Below, in pieces: positions 13,001 to 25,100 of a DNA stretch of 64,000 nucleotides. The notes under the pieces are model-generated. The model did not search any database. It was not told the DNA's origin and saw nothing but the letters and a program-made list of their open reading frames with translations. The stretch lies in NCBI GenBank assembly GCA_013076295.1, contig RQOL01000876.1, positions 1,860,001-1,924,000 on the forward strand, written 5' to 3'. Origin of the DNA: Sanderia malayensis. Its lineage: Eukaryota; Cnidaria; Scyphozoa; Semaeostomeae; Pelagiidae. Position numbers and translations under genes: made by a program. Every line of letters begins with the position of its first letter. The first letter of the stretch is position 1.

Positions 13001-14631
13001 AAAAATTTCAGCATCTAAATTTTTTAAATTTCTTAGGTTTCGAAAATCCATTATTGAACTTTCTTAACTTTTTAAAGAAAAAAGCACAACTTTCTTATAA
13101 AAGACTTAATTATAAAAAATTTTGCAGAAACAATCTTTGCCTCAGCATTTGGCAATGCCAATAAACATATTACTTATCCTACTTAAATTACTGATTACAA
13201 TCAGACTGCAGGCATTAACACCCTGTTAATTAGCAGCACTCTGTTACCATATCAAAAAGGAATACTTAATTAGCTTTGCAGTCATTAGTGAAAATAAAAC
13301 ATAGATAGAATATCCAGCAAATCTACCTTTTTAATCAAGGCTGAAAATATAATTTTAATAATATGTCACTGATATTAAAACTGTCCAATTGTAAGTTTTC
13401 TTTTCATAAAATAAGTTGATTAACTGTTTGATTAAGTCTTTTTGAAATGTGATATGATGGCAATGCAAAGTAAAGTTTCTCTGATCTAAAATGTTTTGTC
13501 TAGAATCCCATCTCAAATTTCAGATGTTTGTGATGTAATAGATAGCTGAGGTAACTGAAACTTTATACTGTTTGCATTTATATGATGATTGATGATACTT
13601 CTGACAAATTTTAAACCAAAATTGATCTAATTCCATATATTGTTAAAATTGATCTATAGAGTTCTTTAGATGGATCCATTTCTTTTCCTGCCCACACATT
13701 GAGTTGTGATGTAACACTGATGCAAAACAGCTAAATAAACACAACATTTGACTTGTTTATTTTCGACAGTTTTACTTAATTGCCTTAAGAAATTCTAACC
13801 AAACTATGTGATGTGGATGTCTAGATTGCAATCTATATATTTATTTCCTTGCCACCAATATGTAATCACTTTCATCCTATCATTGTAACAATTATTGCTT
13901 CCTTGAAATTCAGAAGTAAATTGGTCAATTGCAAAATTAGACCCGACGTAATTCGAAACAAAAATAAGTGTTTTCCGGGTTTAAATTGGTTGATTTCTAA
14001 TGACGCTATATATTAAATCCGAAAACTATTATAAACATCGATAAATAAACCTTGAAAATATAATTTAAAAGAAATAAGATATTATACAAGCAAAAAAATG
14101 AACGAACCTGAGGAAGGATGGAGAGAGAATAAGCTAGAGATAAGTGGTTTGACAAAGTCGAGAAAATAAATCGAATTAAATAATTTCAAACTCACCTCTA
14201 TTCTTTAGATACCACTGATCTTTAAATAGAGGGTCTGTGAAATCCTCAAAACCTCTTTTAACTCGTTTCAATATTTTTTGTTGTTCAGCCCAGTGAACAA
14301 TTGGGTCACTGTTTAATAGTTCGTGGTGTTCCAAACTTCGTCTACTGCGCTTATGAATATTGCTATGTTCAAATAGATAAAAGTCCTCTAGACTGCTAAT
14401 TTGTCCGTGAAATTTAAATCCATGCTTATGTGCTACTTCTTCGGCTTTTTTCACGCCATCTTTTATATGTACAACCCATTGATTCGTATACAAAGGTTCG
14501 CTTTTTTCGAAGGTAACCTCTGAAGATTCTTCTTGCTTAGGCCCATCCTGGCCTAGCTCACGCCGCCTCTTGGCAAGGGCACAGGGTAAAACCAAAGGAA
14601 TAAACAGCAACAAAATATCCAACACCCTCAT
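7040..14631 (-). CDS. furin-like proprotein convertase, type I membrane protease
   Basis: Five exons: 14631-14196, 12823-12598, 9798-9560, 8973-8674 and 8160-7040. Phases close, giving 773 residues. A signal peptide ([18 protein letters not shown]) leads a propeptide with an internal basic site (HKRSRR) and the maturation site KRVKR before GFEDFTDP. The S8 catalytic residues are all present: Asp in VTILDDGLE, His in KHGTRCAGE, oxyanion Asn in VWATGNGG and Ser in GTSAAAP. Next come a P/homo-B domain ([18 protein letters not shown]), a short Cys-rich segment ([18 protein letters not shown]) and one membrane helix near the C-terminus. The cytoplasmic tail starts KKQRQRNR. The family cleaves precursors at paired basic sites in the trans-Golgi. 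The later exons are GC-richer than their introns. Intron 2 (9799-12597) holds a foldback element and a short tandem repeat. Confidence 0.95.
10325..11308. mobile_element. 984-bp foldback (long inverted-repeat) transposon
   Basis: Two arms, about 10325-10672 and 10919-11308, are near-identical reverse complements. Both outer ends read TACGGTGGCCCACAACGGCC. The element is flanked by a 7-bp direct repeat ATTATGC at 10318-10324 and 11309-11315, the expected target-site duplication. Just inside each end are tandem units of about 20 bp built on CACGGCACA plus TATATTTC; the right arm has one unit more than the left. Further in, both arms carry a GTGCACGTGCAC palindrome. The central ~245 bp is not repeated and has no credible transposase. 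It lies inside furin intron 2. Confidence 0.85.
12170..12480. repeat. degenerate ~60-bp tandem repeat
   Basis: Units built on TTAGAAAGTAATTTGA...CTCAGAAAGTAGTTTCAAAG recur four to five times, drifting at the edges. They lie in furin intron 2 close to exon 2. No coding potential is seen. Confidence 0.6.
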
Positions 14632-15100
14632 ACTAGCTTATGATAAAGTGTATTATAAACTGTCTTCGAGTGAGGACCCTACCATACTCGAGCGAATCTA
14701 ATCGGTAACTAAAATCCAGTGGCGTTCCTTGTTCAAATACAACTCGTCACTGCGAAGAAAAACACTAATTAATTTTCGATGCGTGCGACTGCATCGTCCC
14801 ATTCTTCTGAAGCGACCTGTGCAAAATACGGGGGTAAGCACCAGCCAAATACCCCCTTACCCTACAATAAAAATAGACTTAAATATCACTAAAATCTATT
14901 CAAAACCCGTAAAATATCTCAACATACCAAACACTTTATTAAAACTGTTTTATTTCAATATAGCGAGACTTACTTTGAGTGCAGGATAAAATAAACAAAT
15001 ATTAGTATTTCCTGTCTGCCTCCCGAGTATTTGAAGCTTCGTGCGGCGTACCCTTTCCGCTGCTATCTCTTGAATGTCAAATATGACGTAATCAAATGTC
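14632..15100. other. intergenic region between furin and the 15.1-kb ORF
   Basis: This interval must contain the furin 5' end (minus) and the upstream region of the plus ORF at 15101. A CRE-like TGACGTAA lies at about 15083-15090. No supported gene is visible. Confidence 0.4.
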
Positions 15101-15361
15101 ATGTCCTGCCCAGATGACAGGAGCTTGGAACAAATGAATAAAGTTGTTGGACCGCGGCGAATTGCTCGAAGAATGTCGCAAGTGATAAAAGACTTGTTGG
15201 AAACATTTTCTTCTGCGGTTTCGGAAGCTTTTCATGAGGAATATAACAGAATCGCAGATTATTTCGACGCAATGACATTAACGTTGATCCTTGAATTAGC
15301 CCCATCGCAAGCCCTTAAGTTGATTTCCAAAAAATTATTTTTTATGAGAGCTTATTTATGA
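15101..15361 (+). CDS. hypothetical small protein (86 aa)
   Basis: A single open frame starts MSCPDDRSLEQMNKVV and ends KKLFFMRAYL. It is rich in helix-forming residues (RRMSQVIKDLLETFSSAVSE), with no signal peptide or membrane segment. The composition is more protein-like than most chance frames in this AT-rich DNA, and AATAAA-like stretches lie downstream. I do not recognise it, and it may instead be the first exon of a longer gene. It is divergent from furin, 469 bp from the furin start codon. Confidence 0.35.
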   Translation: MSCPDDRSLEQMNKVVGPRRIARRMSQVIKDLLETFSSAVSEAFHEEYNRIADYFDAMTLTLILELAPSQALKLISKKLFFMRAYL

Positions 15362-16190
15362 AAGACTTAAAAAGCCTTTAGGCATCTTCTTTATTTATTT
15401 GACTGCAAAGAGCCACATATTAATGTTCATACAAAGTTAAATCAAATCAAAATACATAAAAGTACAAAGATCTTATTTCGATTCTCTTTTTTGATAAACA
15501 AAATATAACATAAAGAGTGCATTTATCGATAAAACCTGCTGCATGAGTAAATTTAAGCTCCAAAAATATGCTATTCATTGTTACTTAAAAGCGGAACAAA
15601 CGGTTTGGCCATGAAGTGCAAACATTGACAGAGAAAGTCGAAAATAGTTGATTAAAATCAACCATGCTATCAATACAGCGAGCTGATATTGGTAATGGTA
15701 CAGTAGAATGGGCATGGGCGCCACCAGTTAATGGATACGCCTTTGTGGAGAGGTTGCTCTTGCAAAAAGATGCCCAATTTTGAAACATCTTTAGGACAAA
15801 GATACGTTGTTCTAAGGTGTCCGCCGTTAATAGAGTTTCCAGTATGACCTTGTAACAAAAGTAACCACGTGGTACTGCTTCATGTCATAATCTACCAGTC
15901 TTAACGAATGGAGCACAGGGAAGCAAGGGGATTATGTAATGAGACCAATAATCAATGATATATCATTGCCAATAATCCACTATTCTTATTCGTTGTTGAA
16001 CTATAACAGAGTATTCACGGTTTCGAGGCTGATTCTTACAAAACTCACTGTACCTTGTCCACTGTATCAAAACTCAGCTGTGAACAACTCATGTGCACAG
16101 TACAATCATAAGCCCCCTCAAAGGCCCGCAAAACAATGGTATGGCACCGTTATCCGGAGTTCAATTCACCACATGGATCCCTCGCTATAC
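15362..16190. other. intergenic, no gene seen
   Basis: The F-box/WD stop codon is at 16191 on the minus strand, so its 3' UTR runs into this stretch. Open frames here are short and have shuffled composition. Confidence 0.4.
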
Positions 16191-19100
16191 CTATGTGTTG
16201 AGGTAGAATACCAAATAGCTAAGCACGGTAATGGTGCCTGGAGTTTCTGGTGAAGCAGTTACGATTTTTGTTCTATCTGTCCACATCAAATGCAAAGATG
16301 TTGGATTTCTGTGCACGGCGTTCAGCAATTTCCCGGTCTGAGAGGAAATAAACAAAATGTTTACAAATAAACAGAAGCAAGAAAACAAGTAAAACAACTA
16401 AGGTGAAGACACAAGCATGAATAACTTTTTTATGAAGGAATTAAACAGTCTGTGAAACTATTTAGCTGGTTCAGTTTTTTAAGGAAAATTTCCAAGATCA
16501 TATTTCCAAAAAAGTTCTCGGGTTCGAGCCCCGCACCAGTCTCGCAGTCTGATCAGCGTCTTGACGTTAGTGGTAGCAGCCCAACTTTGGAGGCGAAAAC
16601 ATTCAATGAGTTTCAGCGGCTCTGCCGTGATGCTCGAGAGTTAGATTTCATCTAATATGTACTCGCAAGAGCTCATGGTATAGTGCAGCAACATTCAAGA
16701 GTCTACGTTGATGCTAAGGGTGGGAATCCAATTATAATGGGTGTATGAGCGCAAAACAATATTATTGTGTTATTGGTAATATAAATCATAGATTTGTTGC
16801 AGCATATAATCAAATAAGCAACCATTTTCAGCAATGAAAAACAACTTGTAAATGTTTTCAATAATAGCAGACAGGAGTATCAGTCAGGTTACACCGTGAA
16901 TGATGAAACGAATCCGGGCCCTTTCAACATTAATAATAGTAACGCACGATTTTGAATTTCAAAGATAACGCGCTCTAGAATTTCAAAACCACAAAGTGTC
17001 AGCAAGACCACATTAAAATAGGCTGTGAAGTGGATAGAAAACTGAGAATTACCAATGTGTCCCATATGATAAGTTTTTTACAATCGCCTCCACTTATAAG
17101 TCTTGTTCGCCACAGATTCAGACATCTCACAATTCCAATATGGCCATCCAATGTGAACAGATGTGCCCCTTTCATAAAAAAACAAAACACGTTACCGTAA
17201 ATCCTCGAAAAAGCCCTCACCTTCGAATAAGCCCTTGCTCTTAGTTCAAATGAGATCGTCCGCTGCACACTTTTTTATAAGAATACCTTAACTTATGCTG
17301 AACCTCGATCTTTTTCATTGTTATTCTTAAATTTCCATTGTTTTTTGGCAATTTTGAGCCTCAATATACTTATAGACTATATTCTTATAAAAAAAGTGTG
17401 TAGAGTGGAGTGTGAAAAGAAGTTAGATAGAGAATGGTAGGGTGTTGAAGAGAAATATATGGAAATGTTAGGGACAATTTTGTACCTTGAATGGACCAGA
17501 TTCTGATCGTGCTGTCTGCAGACCCAGATGCAATGATTTCATCGTTGCACTCCAAGCAGTACTAAACGAAAAACATTCAAATAGCAATATCAACCAGGCA
17601 ATCAAACACTGCATCAGTCTGACAAAGCTAATCAGAGAATCAGTTAATCAGAGAATCAGTTAATCAGAGAATCAGTTAATCAGAGAATCAGTTAATCAGA
17701 TAATCAGTTAATCAGTTAATCAGTTAATCAGTTAATCAGTTAATCAGTTAATCAGTTAATCAGTTAATCAGTTAATCAGTTAATCAGTTAATCAGTTAAT
17801 CAGTTAATCAGTCAAATAATCAACTGGTCAGTTACTTCAGAAAACCAACCATAAGCAGTTGCGCAGCGCAGCCCCGCATAATCAATAAATTAGTCAACCA
17901 GTCAACCAGCCAGTTAATCAGTTAATCAGTCCATCATCGACAAATCAATCCAAAAAGTAATTTAATCAGCATGTGCATTGATCAATTGACAAAGCAATCG
18001 ATTAACATATTAATCATTAAAGCGGTTGAATATATTGATGAATCAAGCAGAAAATACCAGCTGGCATTGAAACAGTCAATTGGTCAACCAATCAATGACA
18101 TGAAATATTTACCACTTCAGCAGAATGTCCATGTAATGTTTGTTTCAAATGTCCGGTAATCATGTCCCAAATGATTATGAGGCCATCTGCACTGCCTGTA
18201 ATCACCTTCTGCTCGTCAAATTGCAGACATAAGATGACTGAAATGATAATTGGATCTTTGTGTATTGAAACCAAACGACGAGTAAGAGCAAGATAAGAAA
18301 TCAAAACAAAAGAAAAAGAGAAATTAAACAGAAATCAACCTTCGGTGTGTCCTCTTAGCGTGTGGATGCAAATTCCCTCTTCAACGTTCCATATTTTAAC
18401 ACTTTCATCCCACGACGCAGATAATAACAAATTACCTCCCCATTTTATCAACTACGAAATAATAAATATATAAATAAATCACCATTCTTAAAAATGTAAA
18501 AATACTTTTCACTATTTTTGTTCACTATTCTATTATTGCCAGCCTTCCTACCTCAATGTCATCAGTATGTCCTGTAAAGCATTTCAGACAAACGCCACTC
18601 TCTGCTGACCAGACCCTTATTGTCCTAAAAAGAGCAATAGTAGGGACAGCTATACATAATAAAAAGACAAATGAAGAATTAGATCAGGAAAAATCAACTA
18701 GACCCAGTTACCATACCAACCTTTCTATGGATGACGCACTAAAGATCAAACCATCACCGCAGCAGATATGGTCCACCGAGCCGAAATGGCCAGCGAGTGT
18801 TCTAAAAAGAACAATGATGTGTTATGAAAACCTCACTTGGATTTAGAGTTGGCCTGGCAATGTTTAAACTGTGCTCTTGCGCATCTTCTACACATGGCTT
18901 CTGGCTTGGCACAATGATCATAAAAATTATATACCTGATTAGAGTGAAATTTGTGAGCTCGTGTAAGTATATGATCCCATCAGAACAACCCGAGACAAGA
19001 TTATGTTCCTATGAGAACAAAGAGAAAAACACATCACATGGAAGCTTATGGAGTACTATTCACTACTTGCGAGCAATTGAAATTTACAACTTTTGAACCA

Positions 19101-22100
19101 ATTGTTCTAAGGGCTGAGAATTGCTCCAACGTGATCAGAAGGCCCTAAATAGTACGTTTTGACTGTTTGTGAGGCAAATTTCAATTAATTTTGACTTTCG
19201 GTCTCTCGAATTTCGTCTCTCATGCTGGATACATAAAGTTATTCACTACTTGCGAGCAATTGAAATTTTTAACTTTTGAACCAATTGTCCCAGAGATCTG
19301 GAAATTGTTTCAACGTGATCAGAAGGCCCTAAATAGTACGTTTTGACTGTTTGTGAGGCAAATTTCAATGAATTTCGATTTATGGTCTCTCGAATTTCAA
19401 CTTTCATTCTGGATACATAAAGTTATTCACTACTTGCAAGCATTTGAAATTTTTAACTTTTGAACCAATTGTCCTAGAGAGCTGAAAATTGTTCCAACGT
19501 GATCAGAAAGCCCTAAATAGTACGTTTTGACTATTTGCGAGCCAAATCTCAATGAATTTCGATTTCTGGTCTCTCGAATTTCGACTTTCATTCTGGATGG
19601 CTACATAAAGTTATTCACTACTTGCGAGCAATTGAAATTTTTAACTTTTGAACCAATTGTCCCAGAGAGCTGAAAATTGTTTCAACGTGATCAGAAGGCC
19701 CTAAATAGTACATTTTTAATGTTTGTGAGGCAAATTTCAATTAATTTCGACTTTCGGTCTCTCGAATTTCGTCTCTCATGATGGATAGCTACATAAAGTT
19801 ATTCACCACTTGCGAGCAATTGAAATTTACAACTTTTGAACCAATTGTTCTAAGGGCTGAAAAATGCTCCAACGTGATCAGAAGGCCCTAAATAGTACGT
19901 TTTGACTGTTTGTGAGGCAAATTTCAATTAATTTTGACTTTCGGTCTCTCGAATTTCGTCTCTCATGCTGGATACATAAAGTTATTCACTACTTGCGAGC
20001 AATTGAAATTTTTAACTTTTGAACCAATTGTCCTAGAGATCTGGAAATTGTTTCAACGTGATCAGAAGGCCCTAAATAGTACGTTTTGACTGTTTGTGAG
20101 GCAAATTTCAATGAATTTCGATTTATGGTCTCTCGAATTTCAACTTTCATTCTGGATACATAAAGATATTCACTACTTGCAAGCATTTGAAATTTTTAAC
20201 TTTTGAACCGTTTGTCCTAAAGAGCTGGAAATTGTTTCAACGTGGTCAGAAGGCCCTAAATAGTACGTTTTAAATGTTTGTGAGGCAAATTTCAATTAAT
20301 TTCGATTTTCGGTCTCTCGAATTTCGATTTTCATGCTGGATAGATAAAGTTATTCACTACTTGCAAGCATTTGAAATTTTTAACTTTTGAACCAATTGTC
20401 CTAGAGAGCTGAAAATTGTTCCAACGTGATCAAAAAGCCCTAAATAGTACGTTTTGACTATTTGCGAGCCAAATTTCAATGAATTTCGATTTCTGGTCTC
20501 TCGAATTTCGACTTTCATTCTGGATAGCTACATAAAGTTATTCACTACTTGCGAGCAATTGAAATTTTTAACTTTTGAACCAATTGTCCCAGAGAGCTGA
20601 AAATTGTTTCAACGTGATCAGAAGGCCCTAAATAGTACATTTTGAATGTTTGTGAGGCAAATTTCAATTAATTTCGACTTTCGGTCTCTCGAATTTCGTC
20701 TCTCATGATGGATAGCTACATAAAGTTATTCACCACTTGCGAGCAATTGAAATTTACAACTTTTGAACCAATTGTTCTAAGGGCTGAAAATTGCTCCAAC
20801 GTGATCAGAAGGCCCTAAATAGTACGTTTTGACTGTTTGTGAGGCAAATTTCAATTAATTTTGACTTTCGGTCTCTCGAATTTCGTCTCTCATGCTGGAT
20901 ACATAAAGTTATTCACTACTTGCGAGCAATTGAAATTTTTAACTTTTGAACCAATTGTCCCAGAGATCTGGAAATTGTTTCAACGTGATCAGAAGGCCCT
21001 AAATAGTACGTTTTGACTGTTTGTGAGGCAAATTTCAATGAATTTCGATTTATGATCTCTCGAATTTCAACTTTCATTCTGGATACATAAAGTTATTCAC
21101 TACTTGCAAGCATTTGAAATTTTTAACTTTTGAACCAATTGTCCTAGAGAGCTTTCCAACGTGATCAGAAAGCCCTAAATAGTACGTTTTGACTATTTGC
21201 GAGCCAAATTTCAATGAATTTCGATTTCTGGTCTCTCGAAATTCGACTTTCATTCTGGATGGCTACATAAAGTTATTCACTACTTGCGAGCAATTGAAAT
21301 TTTTAACTTTTGAACCAATTGTCCCAGAGAGCTGAAAATTGTTTCAACGTGATCAGAAGGCCCTAAATAGTACATTTTTAATGTTTGTGAGGCAAATTTC
21401 AATTAATTTCGACTTTCGGTCTCTCGAATTTCGTCTCTCATGATGGATAGCTACATAAAGTTATTCACCACTTGCGAGCAATTGAAATTTACAACTTTTG
21501 AACCAATTGTTCTAAGGGCTGAAAATTGCTCCAACGTGATCAGAAGGCCCTAAATAGTACGTTTTGACTGTTTGTGAGGCAAATTTTAATTAATTTTGAC
21601 TTTCGGTCTCTCGAATTTCGTCTCTCATGCTGGATACATAAAGTTATTCACTACTTGCGAGTAATTGAAATTTTTAACTTTTGAACCAATTGTCCTAGAG
21701 ATCTGGAAATTGTTTCAACGTGATCAGAAGGCCCTAAATAGTACGTTTTGACTGTTTGTGAGGCAAATTTCAATGAATTTCGATTTATGGTCTCTCGAAT
21801 TTCAACTTTCATTCTGGATACATAAAGATATTCACTACTTGCAAGCATTTGAAATTTTTAACTTTTGAACCATTTGTCCTAAAGAGCTGGAAATTGTTTC
21901 AACGTGGTCAGAAGGCCCTAAATAGTACGTTTTAAATGTTTGGGAGGCAAATTTCAATTAATTTCGATTTTCGGTCTCTCGAATTTCGATTTTCATGCTG
22001 GATAGATAAAGTTATTCACAACTTGCGAGCAATTGAAATTTACAACTTTTGAACCAATTGTTCTAAGGGCTGAAAATTGCTCCAACGTGATCAGAAGGCC

Positions 22101-25100
22101 CTAAATAGTACGTTTTGACTATTTGTGAGGCAAATTTCAATTAATTTCGATTTTCGGTCTCTCGAATTTCGTCTCTCATGCTGGATAGATAAAGTTATTC
22201 ACTACTTGCGAGCAATTGCAACTTACAACTTTTGAACCAATTGTTCTAGAGGGCTGAAAATTGTTCCAACGTGATCAGAAGGCCCTAAATAGTACATTTT
22301 TAATGTTTGTGAGGCAAATTTCAATTAATTTCGACTTTCGGTCTCTCGACTTTCGTCTCTCATGATGGATAGCTACATAAAGTTATTCACTACTTGCGAG
22401 CAAATGAAATTTCTAACTTTTGAAGCAATTGTCGTAAAGGGCTGAAAATTGTTCCAACGTGATCAGAAGGCCCTAAATAGTACGTTTTGACTATTTGTGA
22501 GGCAAATTTCAATTAATTTCGATTTTCGGTCTTTCGAATTTCGTCTCTCATTCTGGATACATAAAGTTATTCACTACTTGCAAGCATTTGAAATTTTTAA
22601 CTTTTGAACCAATTGTCCTAGAGAGCTGAAAATTGTTCCAACGTGATCAGAAAGCCCTAAATAGTACGTTTTGACTATTTGCGAGCCAAATCTCAATGAA
22701 TTTCGATTTCTGGTCTCTCGAATTTCGACTTTCATTCTGGATGGCTACATAAAGTTATTCACTACTTGCGAGCAATTGAAATTTTTAACTTTTGAACCAA
22801 TTGTCCCAGAGAGCTGAAAATTGTTTCAACGTGATCAGAAGGCCCTAAATAGTACATTTTTAATGTTTGTGAGGCAAATTTCAATTAATTTCGACTTTCG
22901 GTCTCTCGAATTTCGTCTCTCATGATGGATAGCTACATAAAGTTATTCACCACTTGCGAGCAATTGAAATTTACAACTTTTGAACCAATTGTTCTAAGGG
23001 CTGAAAAATGCTCCAACGTGATCAGAAGGCCCTAAATAGTACGTTTTGACTGTTTGTGAGGCAAATTTCAATTAATTTTGACTTTCGGTCTCTCGAATTT
23101 CGTCTCTCATGCTGGATACATAAAGTTATTCACTACTTGCGAGCAATTGAAATTTTTAACTTTTGAACCAATTGTCCTAGAGATCTGGAAATTGTTTCAA
23201 CGTGATCAGAAGGCCCTAAATAGTACGTTTTGACTGTTTGTGAGGCAAATTTCAATGAATTTCGATTTATGGTCTCTCGAATTTCAACTTTCATTCTGGA
23301 TACATAAAGATATTCACTACTTGCAAGCATTTGAAATTTTTAACTTTTGAACCGTTTGTCCTAAAGAGCTGGAAATTGTTTCAACGTGGTCAGAAGGCCC
23401 TAAATAGTACGTTTTAAATGTTTGTGAGGCAAATTTCAATTAATTTCGATTTTCGGTCTCTCGAATTTCGATTTTCATGCTGGATAGATAAAGTTATTCA
23501 CTACTTGCAAGCATTTGAAATTTTTAACTTTTGAACCAATTGTCCTAGAGAGCTGAAAATTGTTCCAACGTGATCAAAAAGCCCTAAATAGTACGTTTTG
23601 ACTATTTGCGAGCCAAATTTCAATGAATTTCGATTTCTGGTCTCTCGAATTTCGACTTTCATTCTGGATAGCTACATAAAGTTATTCACTACTTGCGAGC
23701 AATTGAAATTTTTAACTTTTGAACCAATTGTCCCAGAGAGCTGAAAATTGTTTCAACGTGATCAGAAGGCCCTAAATAGTACATTTTGAATGTTTGTGAG
23801 GCAAATTTCAATTAATTTCGACTTTCGGTCTCTCGAATTTCGTCTCTCATGATGGATAGCTACATAAAGTTATTCACCACTTGCGAGCAATTGAAATTTA
23901 CAACTTTTGAACCAATTGTTCTAAGGGCTGAAAATTGCTCCAACGTGATCAGAAGGCCCTAAATAGTACGTTTTGACTGTTTGTGAGGCAAATTTCAATT
24001 AATTTTGACTTTCGGTCTCTCGAATTTCGTCTCTCATGCTGGATACATAAAGTTATTCACTACTTGCGAGCAATTGAAATTTTTAACTTTTGAACCAATT
24101 GTCCCAGAGATCTGGAAATTGTTTCAACGTGATCAGAAGGCCCTAAATAGTACGTTTTGACTGTTTGTGAGGCAAATTTCAATGAATTTCGATTTATGAT
24201 CTCTCGAATTTCAACTTTCATTCTGGATACATAAAGTTATTCACTACTTGCAAGCATTTGAAATTTTTAACTTTTGAACCAATTGTCCTAGAGAGCTTTC
24301 CAACGTGATCAGAAAGCCCTAAATAGTACGTTTTGACTATTTGCGAGCCAAATTTCAATGAATTTCGATTTCTGGTCTCTCGAAATTCGACTTTCATTCT
24401 GGATGGCTACATAAAGTTATTCACTACTTGCGAGCAATTGAAATTTTTAACTTTTGAACCAATTGTCCCAGAGAGCTGAAAATTGTTTCAACGTGATCAG
24501 AAGGCCCTAAATAGTACATTTTTAATGTTTGTGAGGCAAATTTCAATTAATTTCGACTTTCGGTCTCTCGAATTTCGTCTCTCATGATGGATAGCTACAT
24601 AAAGTTATTCACCACTTGCGAGCAATTGAAATTTACAACTTTTGAACCAATTGTTCTAAGGGCTGAAAATTGCTCCAACGTGATCAGAAGGCCCTAAATA
24701 GTACGTTTTGACTGTTTGTGAGGCAAATTTCAATTAATTTTGACTTTCGGTCTCTCGAATTTCGTCTCTCATGCTGGATACATAAAGTTATTCACTACTT
24801 GCGAGTAATTGAAATTTTTAACTTTTGAACCAATTGTCCTAGAGATCTGGAAATTGTTTCAACGTGATCAGAAGGCCCTAAATAGTACGTTTTGACTGTT
24901 TGTGAGGCAAATTTCAATGAATTTCGATTTATGGTCTCTCGAATTTCAACTTTCATTCTGGATACATAAAGATATTCACTACTTGCAAGCATTTGAAATT
25001 TTTAACTTTTGAACCATTTGTCCTAAAGAGCTGGAAATTGTTTCAACGTGGTCAGAAGGCCCTAAATAGTACGTTTTAAATGTTTGGGAGGCAAATTTCA

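Noticed and set aside
16505..16540. GGTTCGAGCCCCGC as a tRNA B box
   Set aside because: No A box or cloverleaf can be folded around it. At most it is a decayed tRNA-derived SINE, as also near 46855.
19989..24992. Four near-identical 65-residue minus-strand frames starting [19 protein letters not shown]
   Set aside because: They fall at the same position in satellite monomers and recur at repeat spacing. They are by-products of the tandem array, not a gene family.
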